Assembly (NCBI RefSeq): GCF_947654165.1
Contig: NZ_CANTKB010000045.1
Location: 1 to 13,507 of the forward strand
DNA: 13,507 bases
Reading direction: 5' to 3'
DNA from: an uncultured Blautia sp.
Lineage (GTDB): Bacteria > Bacillota > Clostridia > Lachnospirales > Lachnospiraceae
In this document: positions 6,375-13,499 of the stretch, piece after piece
Position numbering within the stretch: the first letter of the stretch is position 1
Layout: the number at the start of each line of letters is the position of its first letter
Program-made: the position numbers and the translations under genes
The notes under the pieces: model-generated
The model's input: the letters and a program-made list of their open reading frames with translations, nothing else
Databases searched by the model: none
What the model was told of the DNA's origin: nothing

Positions 6375-9344
6375 TCAGCCTCCTTCAGATTCTGTTGTAG
6401 TGCCAAGTGAAATCTCTAACAGTTCTGCCGCCACCTGATGATTTTTGATACGCATTAAATTATCCCATATATCTACCTTCCCAAGCAGATTCATACCTCC
6501 ATGCCATACCAATTCATCATCTATAACAGCAAATCTTTCTTCAACTTCTGCCTTTGTTACTACATTTATTCCCACCTGTTTCATTTCGTTTATCAACCCA
6601 TAACATACATCCGCACTACCATAAACCACTTCTTCCGGGTCTGTTGTGATGACTGTTATAAGTACACCTTTTTCCTGACGGTCTTTGACTAACAATAACA
6701 ATCTGTCAATCTTGTCCTGTCGTATATCCGGACTAGAAATTACAATTGATTTCTCCGCTTCTACAATATCCTGCTCGAATTTTTCCGTATAATTACCAGA
6801 ATCATATATAGCATTAATTATCTGCTTAGTATGTTCATCACCCGTCCATATGGAAAATCCGGTTCGCTTGTATGTTTTCAATCTTTTGCCATACATTTTA
6901 TTAAAGAATCTCACATGGGCATCAATGTAATCATATACATAAACAGCTTCTTTCCCTTCGTAGTCACGATTTAATCTTCCTACATACTGTTCCAGACGCC
7001 CTTCAAAGGATACTGGTGCAGCAAGCATTAACACATCAAGTCTTGGGAAATCAAATCCCTCTCCTATCTTCTGTCCGGTTGCAACCAAAATAATGCTCTC
7101 TGTTCTAGGAACCTGCTTTAACTTTACTCGTATCTCTGTATTTTCCTTGTCTGAATTATCACCATACAAAAGAAATATATGGTCAGCTTCATTTTTCAAC
7201 GCATCATACAGAAGTTTTGCATGCTCCTTAAATCTGGTTAATATAACCGGAGTCTGATTCTGAGCAATACTTTTCTTCACATCACTTATAATCATATCAT
7301 TACGTATCTTGCTTGTACTAATTAGACTATAAGCCTTGTTGATGTCATCTTTACTGTCAGCAGTGTCTACAACTCTTGTATACCTTGGTACAAAATAATG
7401 ACCTATTCCCTGCTCCTGTGCTCTCTCCAATGCCGTAAATCTATGGCGAAGCGGTCCAAGTAGCATATAGATAATTTTATCTAAGCTATCTCCACGCTTC
7501 GGCGTCGCAGAAACTCCATATACATATTTGGCATTGATTTTCTGCAATAATTCCACAGACGTATTGGATGCCGCATGATGACATTCGTCCATAATTACCA
7601 TTCCATAAGAATTAATCAGGTCATTAAACTTACCTTTGCTATACATAGAGCCAACCATGGCAACATCTACAATACCTGTCAATGTATTTTTACTACCATG
7701 CAAAATACCTATAACACTGTCTCTCTTTTTCTTTCTGCCTGTTTTGGTTTCATACTCCGGTGGTTCTTCCTTAATGTCCAAGAATTTGTTCAGCTCATCC
7801 ACCCACTGATTCAGCAAATCCTTACTTTGTAATAAAATAAGAGTATTCACTTTGCGCTCCGCAATCAGATAACTACACACAACCGTTTTACCAAATGCAG
7901 TTGCTGCACTTAATACGCCATCTGAATAGGTCAGTAATTTTTCTGCTGCCAGTTCCTGCTGTGTCCGTAAATCACCTTTAAACGAAACTCTTATAGGACG
8001 CCCCTTTTCCCTTTGGTCAGATATTTCAACAGAAATTCCAGCTTTATTACACTCATCTATAATCCGTTCTATTAGCCCTCTTGGAATTTGTATGTAGCCA
8101 TCAATGTCTTTTCCCAAATATACAGCACTAAAATTATAGTAATTGGAATATCCCAGTCTCTTATTTTTATAAAATTCCGGATTATCAAAAGCAGCCAGAC
8201 TGCGAATCTGATTTTGTATTCTCGGCATAAGATTTAGCGTGTCAATGTAAACACCATTACTAAGCACCATATGTAGCTTACCAACCACATCCGCCTTAAC
8301 AAACTCACACTTCTTTTTCCATGGTTTTGGTCTGTTATTTATATCGGTACCAGCAAGCATTCCCCGACTTTCTGCCAACTCTGCCTGCCATTTTGCCATA
8401 TATTTTTCAATATCCTCTATACCTAATTTTTCTGTTTTATTCAGCAAAACATCCCACTGATTCGGATAGGCATTCCAGTTTTCATCCACAAATGCACTGT
8501 TACCATTTTTAAGTGCCTGTCCCTGCAAGGGCAATGCAATTAGATTCCCGATACTGCTTGCCACATCCTGAGACGGATACATTCTGTCATAGTAATGAAA
8601 GGATTTTAAGTTAATAGATGCAGAACCTTTATCTAATAACAGAAATCCAAAATTTCTGGCTACAGAAGCCGGTATTGCTTTCTTAAAGAAAATCCATACA
8701 TGAGCACCTTTACCGGAACGAGAACGCTCTACCAATGGCCTAATACCATTTATCTCGCACATTTTTCTAAGAGCATCCACTTCTTTATGCCACTCGTTAT
8801 CTGTATTGGCAAAATCTGTCGCTTCTGCACCTTTTTCATGATTATCAAAATCAAATACAATAAATCTACACATCCCATTAGGCAACAGCGGATATACACC
8901 TATTACATCTGAGCCATCCTCTTTATACCCTAATAGATGTGCAATAATCTTCTTAACATCCAGCCGTGTCCACTTGGTATTTTCACATTCATCACAGAAA
9001 ACCTTTTCACCTCTTTGTTTCGGACAAAGTCTGGCATCCCATCTATTATCACATTGCGGGAAATAACCACCGTTCTTACCACGCTTGGCATAAACATCCT
9101 CTCGTCCCCAAAACATAGAAAAGAAGTGTGTCGCCATTTCCTCTGTTATAAACGCAGGATTGACGATACGTTCTCCCTGATCAGGATCGTACTCTTCCAC
9201 ATTATCCATCGTCTCTTCAAAAGGATTTACCTCGTCATACGGAATATTTTCTTTCTTCAGTTTATCTTTCAGTATTCTATTTTCATACTCAAGGAGTCTG
9301 ACGAGCTTTCTTAAAGACTCTGCATCATATGCTTCTATATTCAC
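6375..9344 (-). CDS. TOTE-type primase / SF2 helicase / PLD-like fusion protein
   Basis: A 989-residue multidomain nucleic-acid enzyme. Residues about 5-35 form a coiled coil. Next comes a Cys-rich patch (CPKQRGEKVFCDEC, about 107-120), then an archaeo-eukaryotic primase (AEP) domain with the metal motif FDFDNH (Asp165, Asp167) and SGKGAH (His215). An SF2 helicase follows with ATAFGKT (481-487), DECH (586-589), SATP (612-615) and QYVGRLNR (786-793). The last about 130 residues resemble a phospholipase-D-type nuclease domain, but its HxK motif reads ExR (Glu935, Arg937). AEP plus SF2 helicase is the core of the TOTE conflict systems. The chosen start is GTG 9342-9344 with AGGTG 6 nt upstream. 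An in-frame GTG at 9353 lies inside that ribosome binding site. It follows the 104-residue gene by 39 nt. Its role may be defence or replication of an integrated element. Confidence 0.9.
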   Translation of the reverse strand: MNIEAYDAESLRKLVRLLEYENRILKDKLKKENIPYDEVNPFEETMDNVEEYDPDQGERIVNPAFITEEMATHFFSMFWGREDVYAKRGKNGGYFPQCDNRWDARLCPKQRGEKVFCDECENTKWTRLDVKKIIAHLLGYKEDGSDVIGVYPLLPNGMCRFIVFDFDNHEKGAEATDFANTDNEWHKEVDALRKMCEINGIRPLVERSRSGKGAHVWIFFKKAIPASVARNFGFLLLDKGSASINLKSFHYYDRMYPSQDVASSIGNLIALPLQGQALKNGNSAFVDENWNAYPNQWDVLLNKTEKLGIEDIEKYMAKWQAELAESRGMLAGTDINNRPKPWKKKCEFVKADVVGKLHMVLSNGVYIDTLNLMPRIQNQIRSLAAFDNPEFYKNKRLGYSNYYNFSAVYLGKDIDGYIQIPRGLIERIIDECNKAGISVEISDQREKGRPIRVSFKGDLRTQQELAAEKLLTYSDGVLSAATAFGKTVVCSYLIAERKVNTLILLQSKDLLNQWVDELNKFLDIKEEPPEYETKTGRKKKRDSVIGILHGSKNTLTGIVDVAMVGSMYSKGKFNDLINSYGMVIMDECHHAASNTSVELLQKINAKYVYGVSATPKRGDSLDKIIYMLLGPLRHRFTALERAQEQGIGHYFVPRYTRVVDTADSKDDINKAYSLISTSKIRNDMIISDVKKSIAQNQTPVILTRFKEHAKLLYDALKNEADHIFLLYGDNSDKENTEIRVKLKQVPRTESIILVATGQKIGEGFDFPRLDVLMLAAPVSFEGRLEQYVGRLNRDYEGKEAVYVYDYIDAHVRFFNKMYGKRLKTYKRTGFSIWTGDEHTKQIINAIYDSGNYTEKFEQDIVEAEKSIVISSPDIRQDKIDRLLLLVKDRQEKGVLITVITTDPEEVVYGSADVCYGLINEMKQVGINVVTKAEVEERFAVIDDELVWHGGMNLLGKVDIWDNLMRIKNHQVAAELLEISLGTTTESEGG

Positions 9345-9383
9345 GAATATCACCTACAATTCTTATGTGCTTAATCCCCTTTG

Positions 9384-9698
9384 CTACCTGTGTAAAAGAA
9401 AATCTACACTTTCTTTTAATTCATCACTAAAATCTGCCAAATCAGCAGTTGTGATTACACCACTATTAATCAATGCCACAATATCGAAAATCATATTCCC
9501 TTTGCTTAATTCGAGCATTACTCCCGGATGTTTCTTATCCTTTTTTATTCGTTCTTCCAGCTTCCAGAACTTATCTGAAGCATTCTCTTCACCTTCTAAT
9601 AAATCCATATATTCCTTAACCAAGCGTTCCATATACGCTTCCTGCCAATCCCCAATAGAAGTTCTAAATAATTTCCAATCGCTTTTTGAAACTTCCAT
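9384..9698 (-). CDS. Conserved-looking small protein of unknown function
   Basis: A 104-residue soluble protein starting at ATG 9696-9698, with GGAGG (9707-9711) in front. A TTG frame five codons longer would begin inside that ribosome binding site. It is acidic and helical: DWKLFRTSIGDWQEAYMERL, a central KFWKLEERIKKDKKHPGV segment, and a C-terminal ITTADLADFSDELKESV helix. From memory, close relatives occur widely in Clostridia, sometimes mislabelled as multidrug transporters. No membrane segment is present, so that label is wrong. It is the first gene of the operon with the primase-helicase and recombinase, directly behind a strong promoter. It could be an accessory or regulator of the large enzyme. 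Confidence 0.75.
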   Translation of the reverse strand: MEVSKSDWKLFRTSIGDWQEAYMERLVKEYMDLLEGEENASDKFWKLEERIKKDKKHPGVMLELSKGNMIFDIVALINSGVITTADLADFSDELKESVDFLLHR

Positions 9699-9755
9699 GT
9701 AAACAACCTCCAATCTTATGCATTGATTTCATATGTTTTTTATTGTCCCAACACA

Positions 9756-9784
9756 ATTATACACCTGTTCCAACTATCTTTCAA
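9756..9784 (-). promoter_or_regulatory. Sigma-A promoter of the primase-helicase-recombinase operon
   Basis: On the minus strand the -35 is TTGAAA (9779-9784), the spacer is 17 nt, and the -10 is a perfect TATAAT (9756-9761). Transcription would begin near 9749, leaving a leader of about 50 nt before the first gene. An inverted repeat (9805-9833) lies about 20 bp upstream of the -35 box. Confidence 0.75.
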
Positions 9785-9804
9785 CACCGTTTCTTATAAG
9801 CAAA

Positions 9805-9833
9805 CCTCGGTAAAAGTTAAAATTCTACCGAGG
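9805..9833. repeat. Inverted repeat after AbiEii, upstream of the next promoter
   Basis: CCTCGGTA (9805-9812) and TACCGAGG (9826-9833) are perfect 8-bp arms with a 13-nt loop. An overlapping perfect palindrome AGGTATACCT lies at 9831-9840. Lying 19 nt after the toxin gene stop, it could terminate the AbiE transcript, although only a short TTTGCTT follows. The 13-nt spacing and GGTA/TACC core match the AbiE operator repeats at 11,221-11,354, so it could also bind AbiEi. Confidence 0.55.
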
Positions 9834-9852
9834 TATACCTAATTACTCTTAT

Positions 9853-10656
9853 TTAACAAATTTTCCCCATAAACTCCAAAATCCCCTCCGTCACAACACC
9901 AATTTCTTCATCAATCCATCTTTTATCTGAAGTATCAAGTCTATGAATGTAACTCTTATCACTAAAAGCGATTTTTAATCTCCTAACTATATCATTCCCG
10001 GTATTTTCCTTCATCGTTGTGTCATTGAATATATATGTATCCAAAGCTACCATCAATTTTTCTCTATTAACAGAATCCTTCAAGTAATACATATCATATA
10101 CATCCTTATACCTTGTTGAAAATGGCCCAAATTTAAGAAGCGAACGCAATTTTTCTGCTAACATCTGCTCATCAGAATTAATCAACAAGCTTGCTCCTTC
10201 ATCATCGTACGCAATATCGAAACAATATTCTTCCTGCTCCAATTCAAATCGATTATGTACACCTAAATCAATCTTACTTCTGACTTGATTCCCCTCTGTA
10301 TCTTCAATCAAAATGAATACTTGCTTTCCGCTATAATCCTGTTGCTTCAACTCTTCAATCTTACCCAACCTGCTAATCTTGATTCCATCAAGACAATTCA
10401 GCTTGCTTATAAACGCATCTATCGATTCATCTGCCAAGGAATACTTAATAAAATCAATGTCCAAGTCCTGCGTAGCTCTTCTAACATTATTGGTCTTGCT
10501 GCGCATAACCACACCACCCTTAATTGTTACATTTCTACTCAGCGGTCCAACTGATAATGCTTTTAATACAATATCCTGGCATACTTTCGCAGATGCCTTA
10601 TCTCCCTGATAACCGTTTTCATTTGCTTCCTCAATCAACTTCTGTATATTAACCAT
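9853..10656 (-). CDS. abiEii: AbiEii-family nucleotidyltransferase toxin
   Basis: A 267-residue toxin of the type IV AbiE toxin-antitoxin pair, a DNA-polymerase-beta-like nucleotidyltransferase. AbiEii relatives such as MenT add nucleotides to tRNA and stop growth. The family motifs are present: KGGVVMR (46-52) then TQDLDIDF (62-69) with the metal aspartates; SKIDLGV (about 127-133); AEKLRSLL with Lys169; and the RYKDVYDMYYL box (about 182-192). The length is normal. The start is ATG 10654-10656, with GGAGG 7 nt upstream. It overlaps the antitoxin stop by one base (TAATG), so antitoxin and toxin translation are coupled. All catalytic residues appear intact, so the toxin is probably active. 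It may serve phage defence or stabilise the mobile region. Confidence 0.92.
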   Translation of the reverse strand: MVNIQKLIEEANENGYQGDKASAKVCQDIVLKALSVGPLSRNVTIKGGVVMRSKTNNVRRATQDLDIDFIKYSLADESIDAFISKLNCLDGIKISRLGKIEELKQQDYSGKQVFILIEDTEGNQVRSKIDLGVHNRFELEQEEYCFDIAYDDEGASLLINSDEQMLAEKLRSLLKFGPFSTRYKDVYDMYYLKDSVNREKLMVALDTYIFNDTTMKENTGNDIVRRLKIAFSDKSYIHRLDTSDKRWIDEEIGVVTEGILEFMGKIC

Positions 10657-11198
10657 TATAAAACCTCCAATCTTAAGATCTCCATAACCGTGTTGGATTT
10701 TGGTAATTCATACGCATATTCCGCAACTAAAGTCATATCCAACTCATGAACAATTCTTCTATAACTCGTAATTATTTCTTTATAAAAATCAAAAGAAAAT
10801 TTTCTTTTATTTCGTATCAATTCCACAAGAAGACGCTCTTTATCATAAATCACAATATCCACACCATCATAATTCATCTTGGTTTTTCCCATGTCAAAGG
10901 CTTTGCTATTTTCATAAAATTGCTTCACCCTTTCATCACTGATTTTTCTTGTGTTTTTCGGTGTGGCAACATAATAAAAATCAGGTATGGTATCCGTTAA
11001 ACCATAATAATAAAAGGCACTATTCAGCGTAATAATTGCATTGGGATATTTCTTAGAAATAATCTCCAGCTCCGGTACATATCTCTTATCTGAATAGATT
11101 CCCTTTTCTTTTACATACAGTTCCCCTTCTTGAACATGTTTTTTTATTTTATAATCTGTTCCATATTTTTCCAAACATTCCTGATATGATAGTAACAT
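10656..11198 (-). CDS. abiEi: AbiEi-family antitoxin and autorepressor
   Basis: A 180-residue protein with the AbiEi layout: an N-terminal winged-helix-like segment (about 1-60; YQECLEKYGTDYKIKKHVQEG and GIYS), then the antitoxin domain beginning ITLNSAFYYYGLTDTIP and containing DGVDIVIYDKERLLVELIRNKRK. AbiEi proteins bind operator inverted repeats at their own promoter to repress it, and neutralise the toxin without binding it directly (type IV). The start is ATG 11,196-11,198, preceded by AAGGTG. A promoter and two inverted repeats sit at 11,221-11,354. The pair is AT-rich compared with the conjugation remnants to its right, consistent with a separate acquisition. Confidence 0.85.
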   Translation of the reverse strand: MLLSYQECLEKYGTDYKIKKHVQEGELYVKEKGIYSDKRYVPELEIISKKYPNAIITLNSAFYYYGLTDTIPDFYYVATPKNTRKISDERVKQFYENSKAFDMGKTKMNYDGVDIVIYDKERLLVELIRNKRKFSFDFYKEIITSYRRIVHELDMTLVAEYAYELPKSNTVMEILRLEVL

Positions 11199-11220
11199 TT
11201 TTCTTCACCTTCTTTCAACA

Positions 11221-11255
11221 AAATGCAGGTATTAAAACATTTTTTACCTACATTT
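11221..11255. promoter_or_regulatory. Proximal AbiEi operator (inverted repeat)
   Basis: AAATGCAGGTA (11221-11231) and TACCTACATTT (11245-11255) are 11-bp arms with one mismatch and a 13-nt gap. The repeat covers the predicted transcription start of the AbiE promoter, the position expected for a repressor site. AbiEi autoregulation through inverted repeats is known from Streptococcus agalactiae. Binding to this sequence is inferred. Confidence 0.7.
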
Positions 11256-11261
11256 ACTCAA

Positions 11262-11289
11262 ATTATACCATATAATGAAACATAGTCAA
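11262..11289 (-). promoter_or_regulatory. Sigma-A promoter of the AbiE operon
   Basis: The minus strand carries TTGACT (11284-11289), a 16-nt spacer and a perfect TATAAT (11262-11267). The start of transcription would be near 11,255, about 57 nt before the AbiEi start codon. It lies exactly between the two inverted repeats. Confidence 0.8.
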
Positions 11290-11305
11290 GATGTAATGTG
11301 AATTT

Positions 11306-11354
11306 TTAAAGGGAATGTAGGTATTTTTTTGTTTTTTACCTACACTCCCTTTAA
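11306..11354. promoter_or_regulatory. Distal AbiEi operator (long inverted repeat)
   Basis: TTAAAGGGAATGTAGGTA (11306-11323) and TACCTACACTCCCTTTAA (11337-11354) form 18-bp arms with one mismatch and a 13-nt T-rich gap. It lies upstream of the -35 box. The inner core AATGTAGGTA/TACCTAC repeats the proximal operator, so both probably bind the same protein, with DNA bending between them. A terminator for the gene to the right is a less likely alternative. Confidence 0.7.
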
Positions 11355-11477
11355 TATCATTTCTCATATTCACTCTATACTTATCCTTCATATATTTTAA
11401 GTATTTCCAGTTTTTACATATTTTTTGAACGCTCTATCGTATGTATACATCCCACTCTCGCAGGATGCCGGTAATCC

Positions 11478-11672
11478 TTATGCCGCCTTCTCAAACCGCT
11501 TCAGAAATCTTCTCGCATAAGCCTCATACCGAAGTCTTTTTCCTTCTGCATCATCACACCAAGTTTCCGGTTCGTACTGAATCTCTACGGCGATGTCTCG
11601 CAAAACCTGTGCTCCGTACTTCTCCATCATCTCAGCCAGGAATGTGCAGCAGCGTTCAAATTCCTTGTTCAA
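11478..11672 (-). CDS. Small hypothetical protein with a TTG start
   Basis: A 64-residue protein. I chose TTG 11,670-11,672 because AAGGAGG lies six to seven bases before it. A longer ATG frame from 11,723 would ignore this signal and begins in a different part of the upstream gene. The residues (EFERCCTFLAEMMEKYG, then VEIQYEPETWCDDAEGKR, ending RRFLKRFEKAA) suggest a small helical cytoplasmic protein of a type often carried on clostridial conjugative elements. I know no function. It overlaps the end of the PrgI-like gene by 17 nt. Confidence 0.6.
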   Translation of the reverse strand: MNKEFERCCTFLAEMMEKYGAQVLRDIAVEIQYEPETWCDDAEGKRLRYEAYARRFLKRFEKAA

Positions 11673-11928
11673 AACTTCCCTCCTTCCATAATCGCTTCTG
11701 CATCTTTTCGTCCGATAAGTCATCTATGGCAAACATAAATGCCGGGAGCATGAGAATCACCATGCCAGTTGCCGCATTGCTTGTCCCGATATATCCTTTT
11801 GTCAGGAAATAAAAAGGCAGCCCAACAGCCGCCGCAATTACCAGGCAGATAATCTGCCTTTTGGTAAGGTTTAGCACAACCTTGTTCTTTACTTTTGTTA
11901 AATCTTTTGGTACGGATACAAAAGCCAA
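11656..11928 (-). CDS. PrgI-family conjugation membrane protein with a replaced C-terminus
   Basis: A 90-residue protein. The N-terminus (VPKDLTKVKNKVVLNLTKRQ) and two membrane segments (about residues 26-44 and 52-70, LPAFMFA) match the PrgI family, small inner-membrane parts of Gram-positive type IV secretion systems. Family members, as I recall, run to about 120 residues and continue after the second membrane segment with a conserved MYEKHGQPLE-like region. Here it is replaced by DDLSDEKMQKRLWKEGS and a stop, so the gene is probably fused by deletion to the end of another gene. The start is TTG 11,926-11,928 with GGAGGG 8 nt upstream. It follows the VirB6-like gene stop by 17 nt. Probably non-functional for transfer. 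Confidence 0.75.
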   Translation of the reverse strand: MAFVSVPKDLTKVKNKVVLNLTKRQIICLVIAAAVGLPFYFLTKGYIGTSNAATGMVILMLPAFMFAIDDLSDEKMQKRLWKEGSFEQGI

Positions 11929-11945
11929 GGCAAATCCCTCCTTCC

Positions 11946-12335
11946 TTAATGGGCATTAAAGATGGATTTCGACAGATTTCCCGTTTTCATCAAGCTGAAA
12001 CAAAGAATTACGGTATATGCTGCCACTCCAAATAATGCCGAGTGCATATTGTCTGAAATTTCAATGGTAGATATCAGCACTGCATAAATGCCAACACACA
12101 CCATCATAAAAAATCCCTGAAATCCGAGAGCCAAAAGCCCACGGAAGTAATTGTTTCCCACCTGCCCCCATTCCCGGTTGGACATGGTTGCAAAAGGGAT
12201 CGGTGCAACCGAGGTGTAGAGGTATATTTCAATCATACGTCCATAGAGAATAACCGTGATAAGCACGGACATGATCTTCATGCAAAGGCTGACCAGCAAG
12301 GTTTCCAGAGCCAGTATGACCAGTTCTCCGAATGA
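11946..12335 (-). pseudogene. VirB6/TrbL-like (CD1112-type) protein, N-terminal part lost
   Basis: The frame reads SFGELVILALETLLVSLCMK and then VILYGRMIEIYLYTSVAPIPFATMSN, ending GNLSKSIFNAH. These are hallmarks of the CD1112-type VirB6/TrbL-like polytopic membrane protein of Tn1549-like elements. About 125 codons remain, with roughly three membrane segments (about 12,330-12,220, 12,160-12,060 and 12,030-11,970), against more than 280 residues in the complete protein as I recall. The upstream side switches into reverse-transcriptase sequence near 12,325-12,335, so the N-terminal half was removed by a recombination or deletion event. No convincing ribosome binding site remains. Confidence 0.8.
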
Positions 12336-12720
12336 GCCAGTTCCTTTACTTCTTCCGAGACTTTATCATGAGCCTTTTTGTATGCTTTATCGCTCATATG
12401 AGACCGAACCACATATTTCTTACCCTTTTTACGGACTTTCAGCTTGAACCCGAGAAAATCAGAATACTGTCTTTTGAGATTAACTACTTTGGATTTGTCA
12501 GGGCTGATTTCCAGCCCCAGCCTGTCCTTTAGCCATAACTCTGTTGCCTTGTACGCTCTGACAGCATCCTCATGTGATGCACAGAAAATTTTAAAATCAT
12601 CTGCGTACCGGACTGCATGCATCTCTTTTAATCTGCTCCGGCGCAGAGCCCTGTAAGCGTGGCTCTTAATCTCTGTTCCCTGCGCATTGCTCCTCGTTTT
12701 GAATTTTTCGTAAGTGTCCT
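12330..12720 (-). pseudogene. Group II intron reverse transcriptase fragment
   Basis: About 130 codons of a group II intron-encoded protein. The catalytic YADD box (12,596-12,607) sits in HAVRYADDFKIFCASHEDA, followed by LGLEISPDKSKVVNLK, YSDFLGFKLKV and YVVRSHMSDKA, which are RT domains 5-7. Domains 1-4 upstream and the maturase/HNH part downstream are missing. At the left it joins the VirB6-like frame after KELAHS. At the right it joins noncoding sequence that includes the palindrome 12,770-12,792. The TTG that could start this frame is inside the palindrome and is not a convincing start. It cannot splice or move itself. Confidence 0.88.
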
Positions 12721-12769
12721 TAACACCCGTACTGCCTCCGTAAAAAAATCCACATACTCTCCTTTCCGA

Positions 12770-12792
12770 CTTTGCGACATCGTGTCGCAAAG
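12770..12792. repeat. Perfect 10-bp-arm palindrome beside the intron remnant
   Basis: CTTTGCGACA (12770-12779), loop TCG, TGTCGCAAAG (12783-12792). On the minus strand it is followed by GTCGGAAAGGAGAGTATG-like sequence that may be the 5' noncoding part of the group II intron, whose 5' end often reads GTGCGAC. That identification is tentative. Confidence 0.45.
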
Positions 12793-12827
12793 TTCTTATC
12801 CTTTACAGACACCAAAAAAGAGCATTG

Positions 12828-13499
12828 CTACATGCCCTCACTGTTTTCACCCATATCCTCATTTTCACTTCCATCCACTTCAAACAAGTCAAATTCCTCT
12901 TTCATCCGAAGTTTTAACTGATGCTTCATGTGTGCCTCCACATCAAAGGCATTTCTCTTGTCATAATCCGACAGTTGTTTATACCGTTTGTGACGGGTAA
13001 TATCAAATTTGTCACTGAAAAACGGACGTACTCCACGAAGCTGGAGGATACACTTATTTCCATCCATGACTGCCAGTTCATCCCGGCTCATCAGTTCTTT
13101 TCCCGTTTTCTGGTAATTCAGTCCATAAGAACGGCTCTGCCCACGGGTATCGGAAGTATTGTATAAATCAACATCAAACGGAGCAAGTCTGGCACCGCAA
13201 CTAATAAGTATACTTTTAGCCGTCTTCCCGGCGGCAAGTTTGTATTTCTTGTACTGCCTGACCGCAAAATGCTCCGGCTTCTCCGCTTCCAGTTCTTCAA
13301 ACATAAGATCAACCGGATTTTTAAAATTTTCATCATCCTCTCTGGCTTCCGATGCGTTAATCAACGCAAGCAGTGTATTAAAGTTCTTTTCTTCCTCCCG
13401 GCCCTCGTACCAGATGTAGCCGATCAGCGCACAATAATACAGCTTCTCAGCCTGTTTCGATAGGTAAGCCTTTGAAGTTATCTCCGGCTTTTCCCCCGA
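12828..13499 (-). pseudogene. VirD4-like coupling protein (CD1115 type) with internal deletion
   Basis: The frame runs from an in-frame TAG at 13,500-13,502 to the stop at 12,828, 223 codons. It reads EKLYYCALIGYIWYE, then LAAGKTAKSILISCGARLAPFD, then NTSDTRGQSRSYGLNYQKTG and KCILQLRGVRPFFSDKFDI. All are signatures of the VirD4/TraG coupling ATPase of clostridial conjugative elements. In complete relatives, as I recall, about 140 residues separate the APFD and NTSDTRG segments and carry the Walker B part. Here they are joined at about 13,166-13,175 without a frame change. The Walker A part should lie outside the window, beyond the TAG. Without the ATPase core the product cannot pump DNA. The TTG at 13,364 is not a genuine start. 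Confidence 0.82.

Noticed and set aside
6368..6406. Recombinase start 13 codons upstream
   Set aside because: It overlaps the helicase end. AAGGAGG is correctly placed only for the ATG at 6,365-6,367, and serine recombinases usually begin just before the YxRVS motif.
11441..11450. Palindrome ATGTATACAT
   Set aside because: Short and AT-rich, and not placed near a promoter or repeated elsewhere in the window, so probably chance.
11720..11956. Alternative 78-codon frame over the PrgI-like gene
   Set aside because: Cys/Gly/Lys-rich nonsense in another frame. The PrgI frame has clear membrane segments and family residues.
12278..12790. The whole 170-codon frame as a complete reverse transcriptase gene
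   Set aside because: The TTG start lies in a palindrome, the N-terminal RT domains are missing and the last 14 residues are out-of-frame VirB6 sequence. It is a remnant.
12828..13364. A 178-residue protein starting at TTG 13,364
   Set aside because: The coding frame and recognisable VirD4 residues continue upstream to 13,499, so this TTG is internal.
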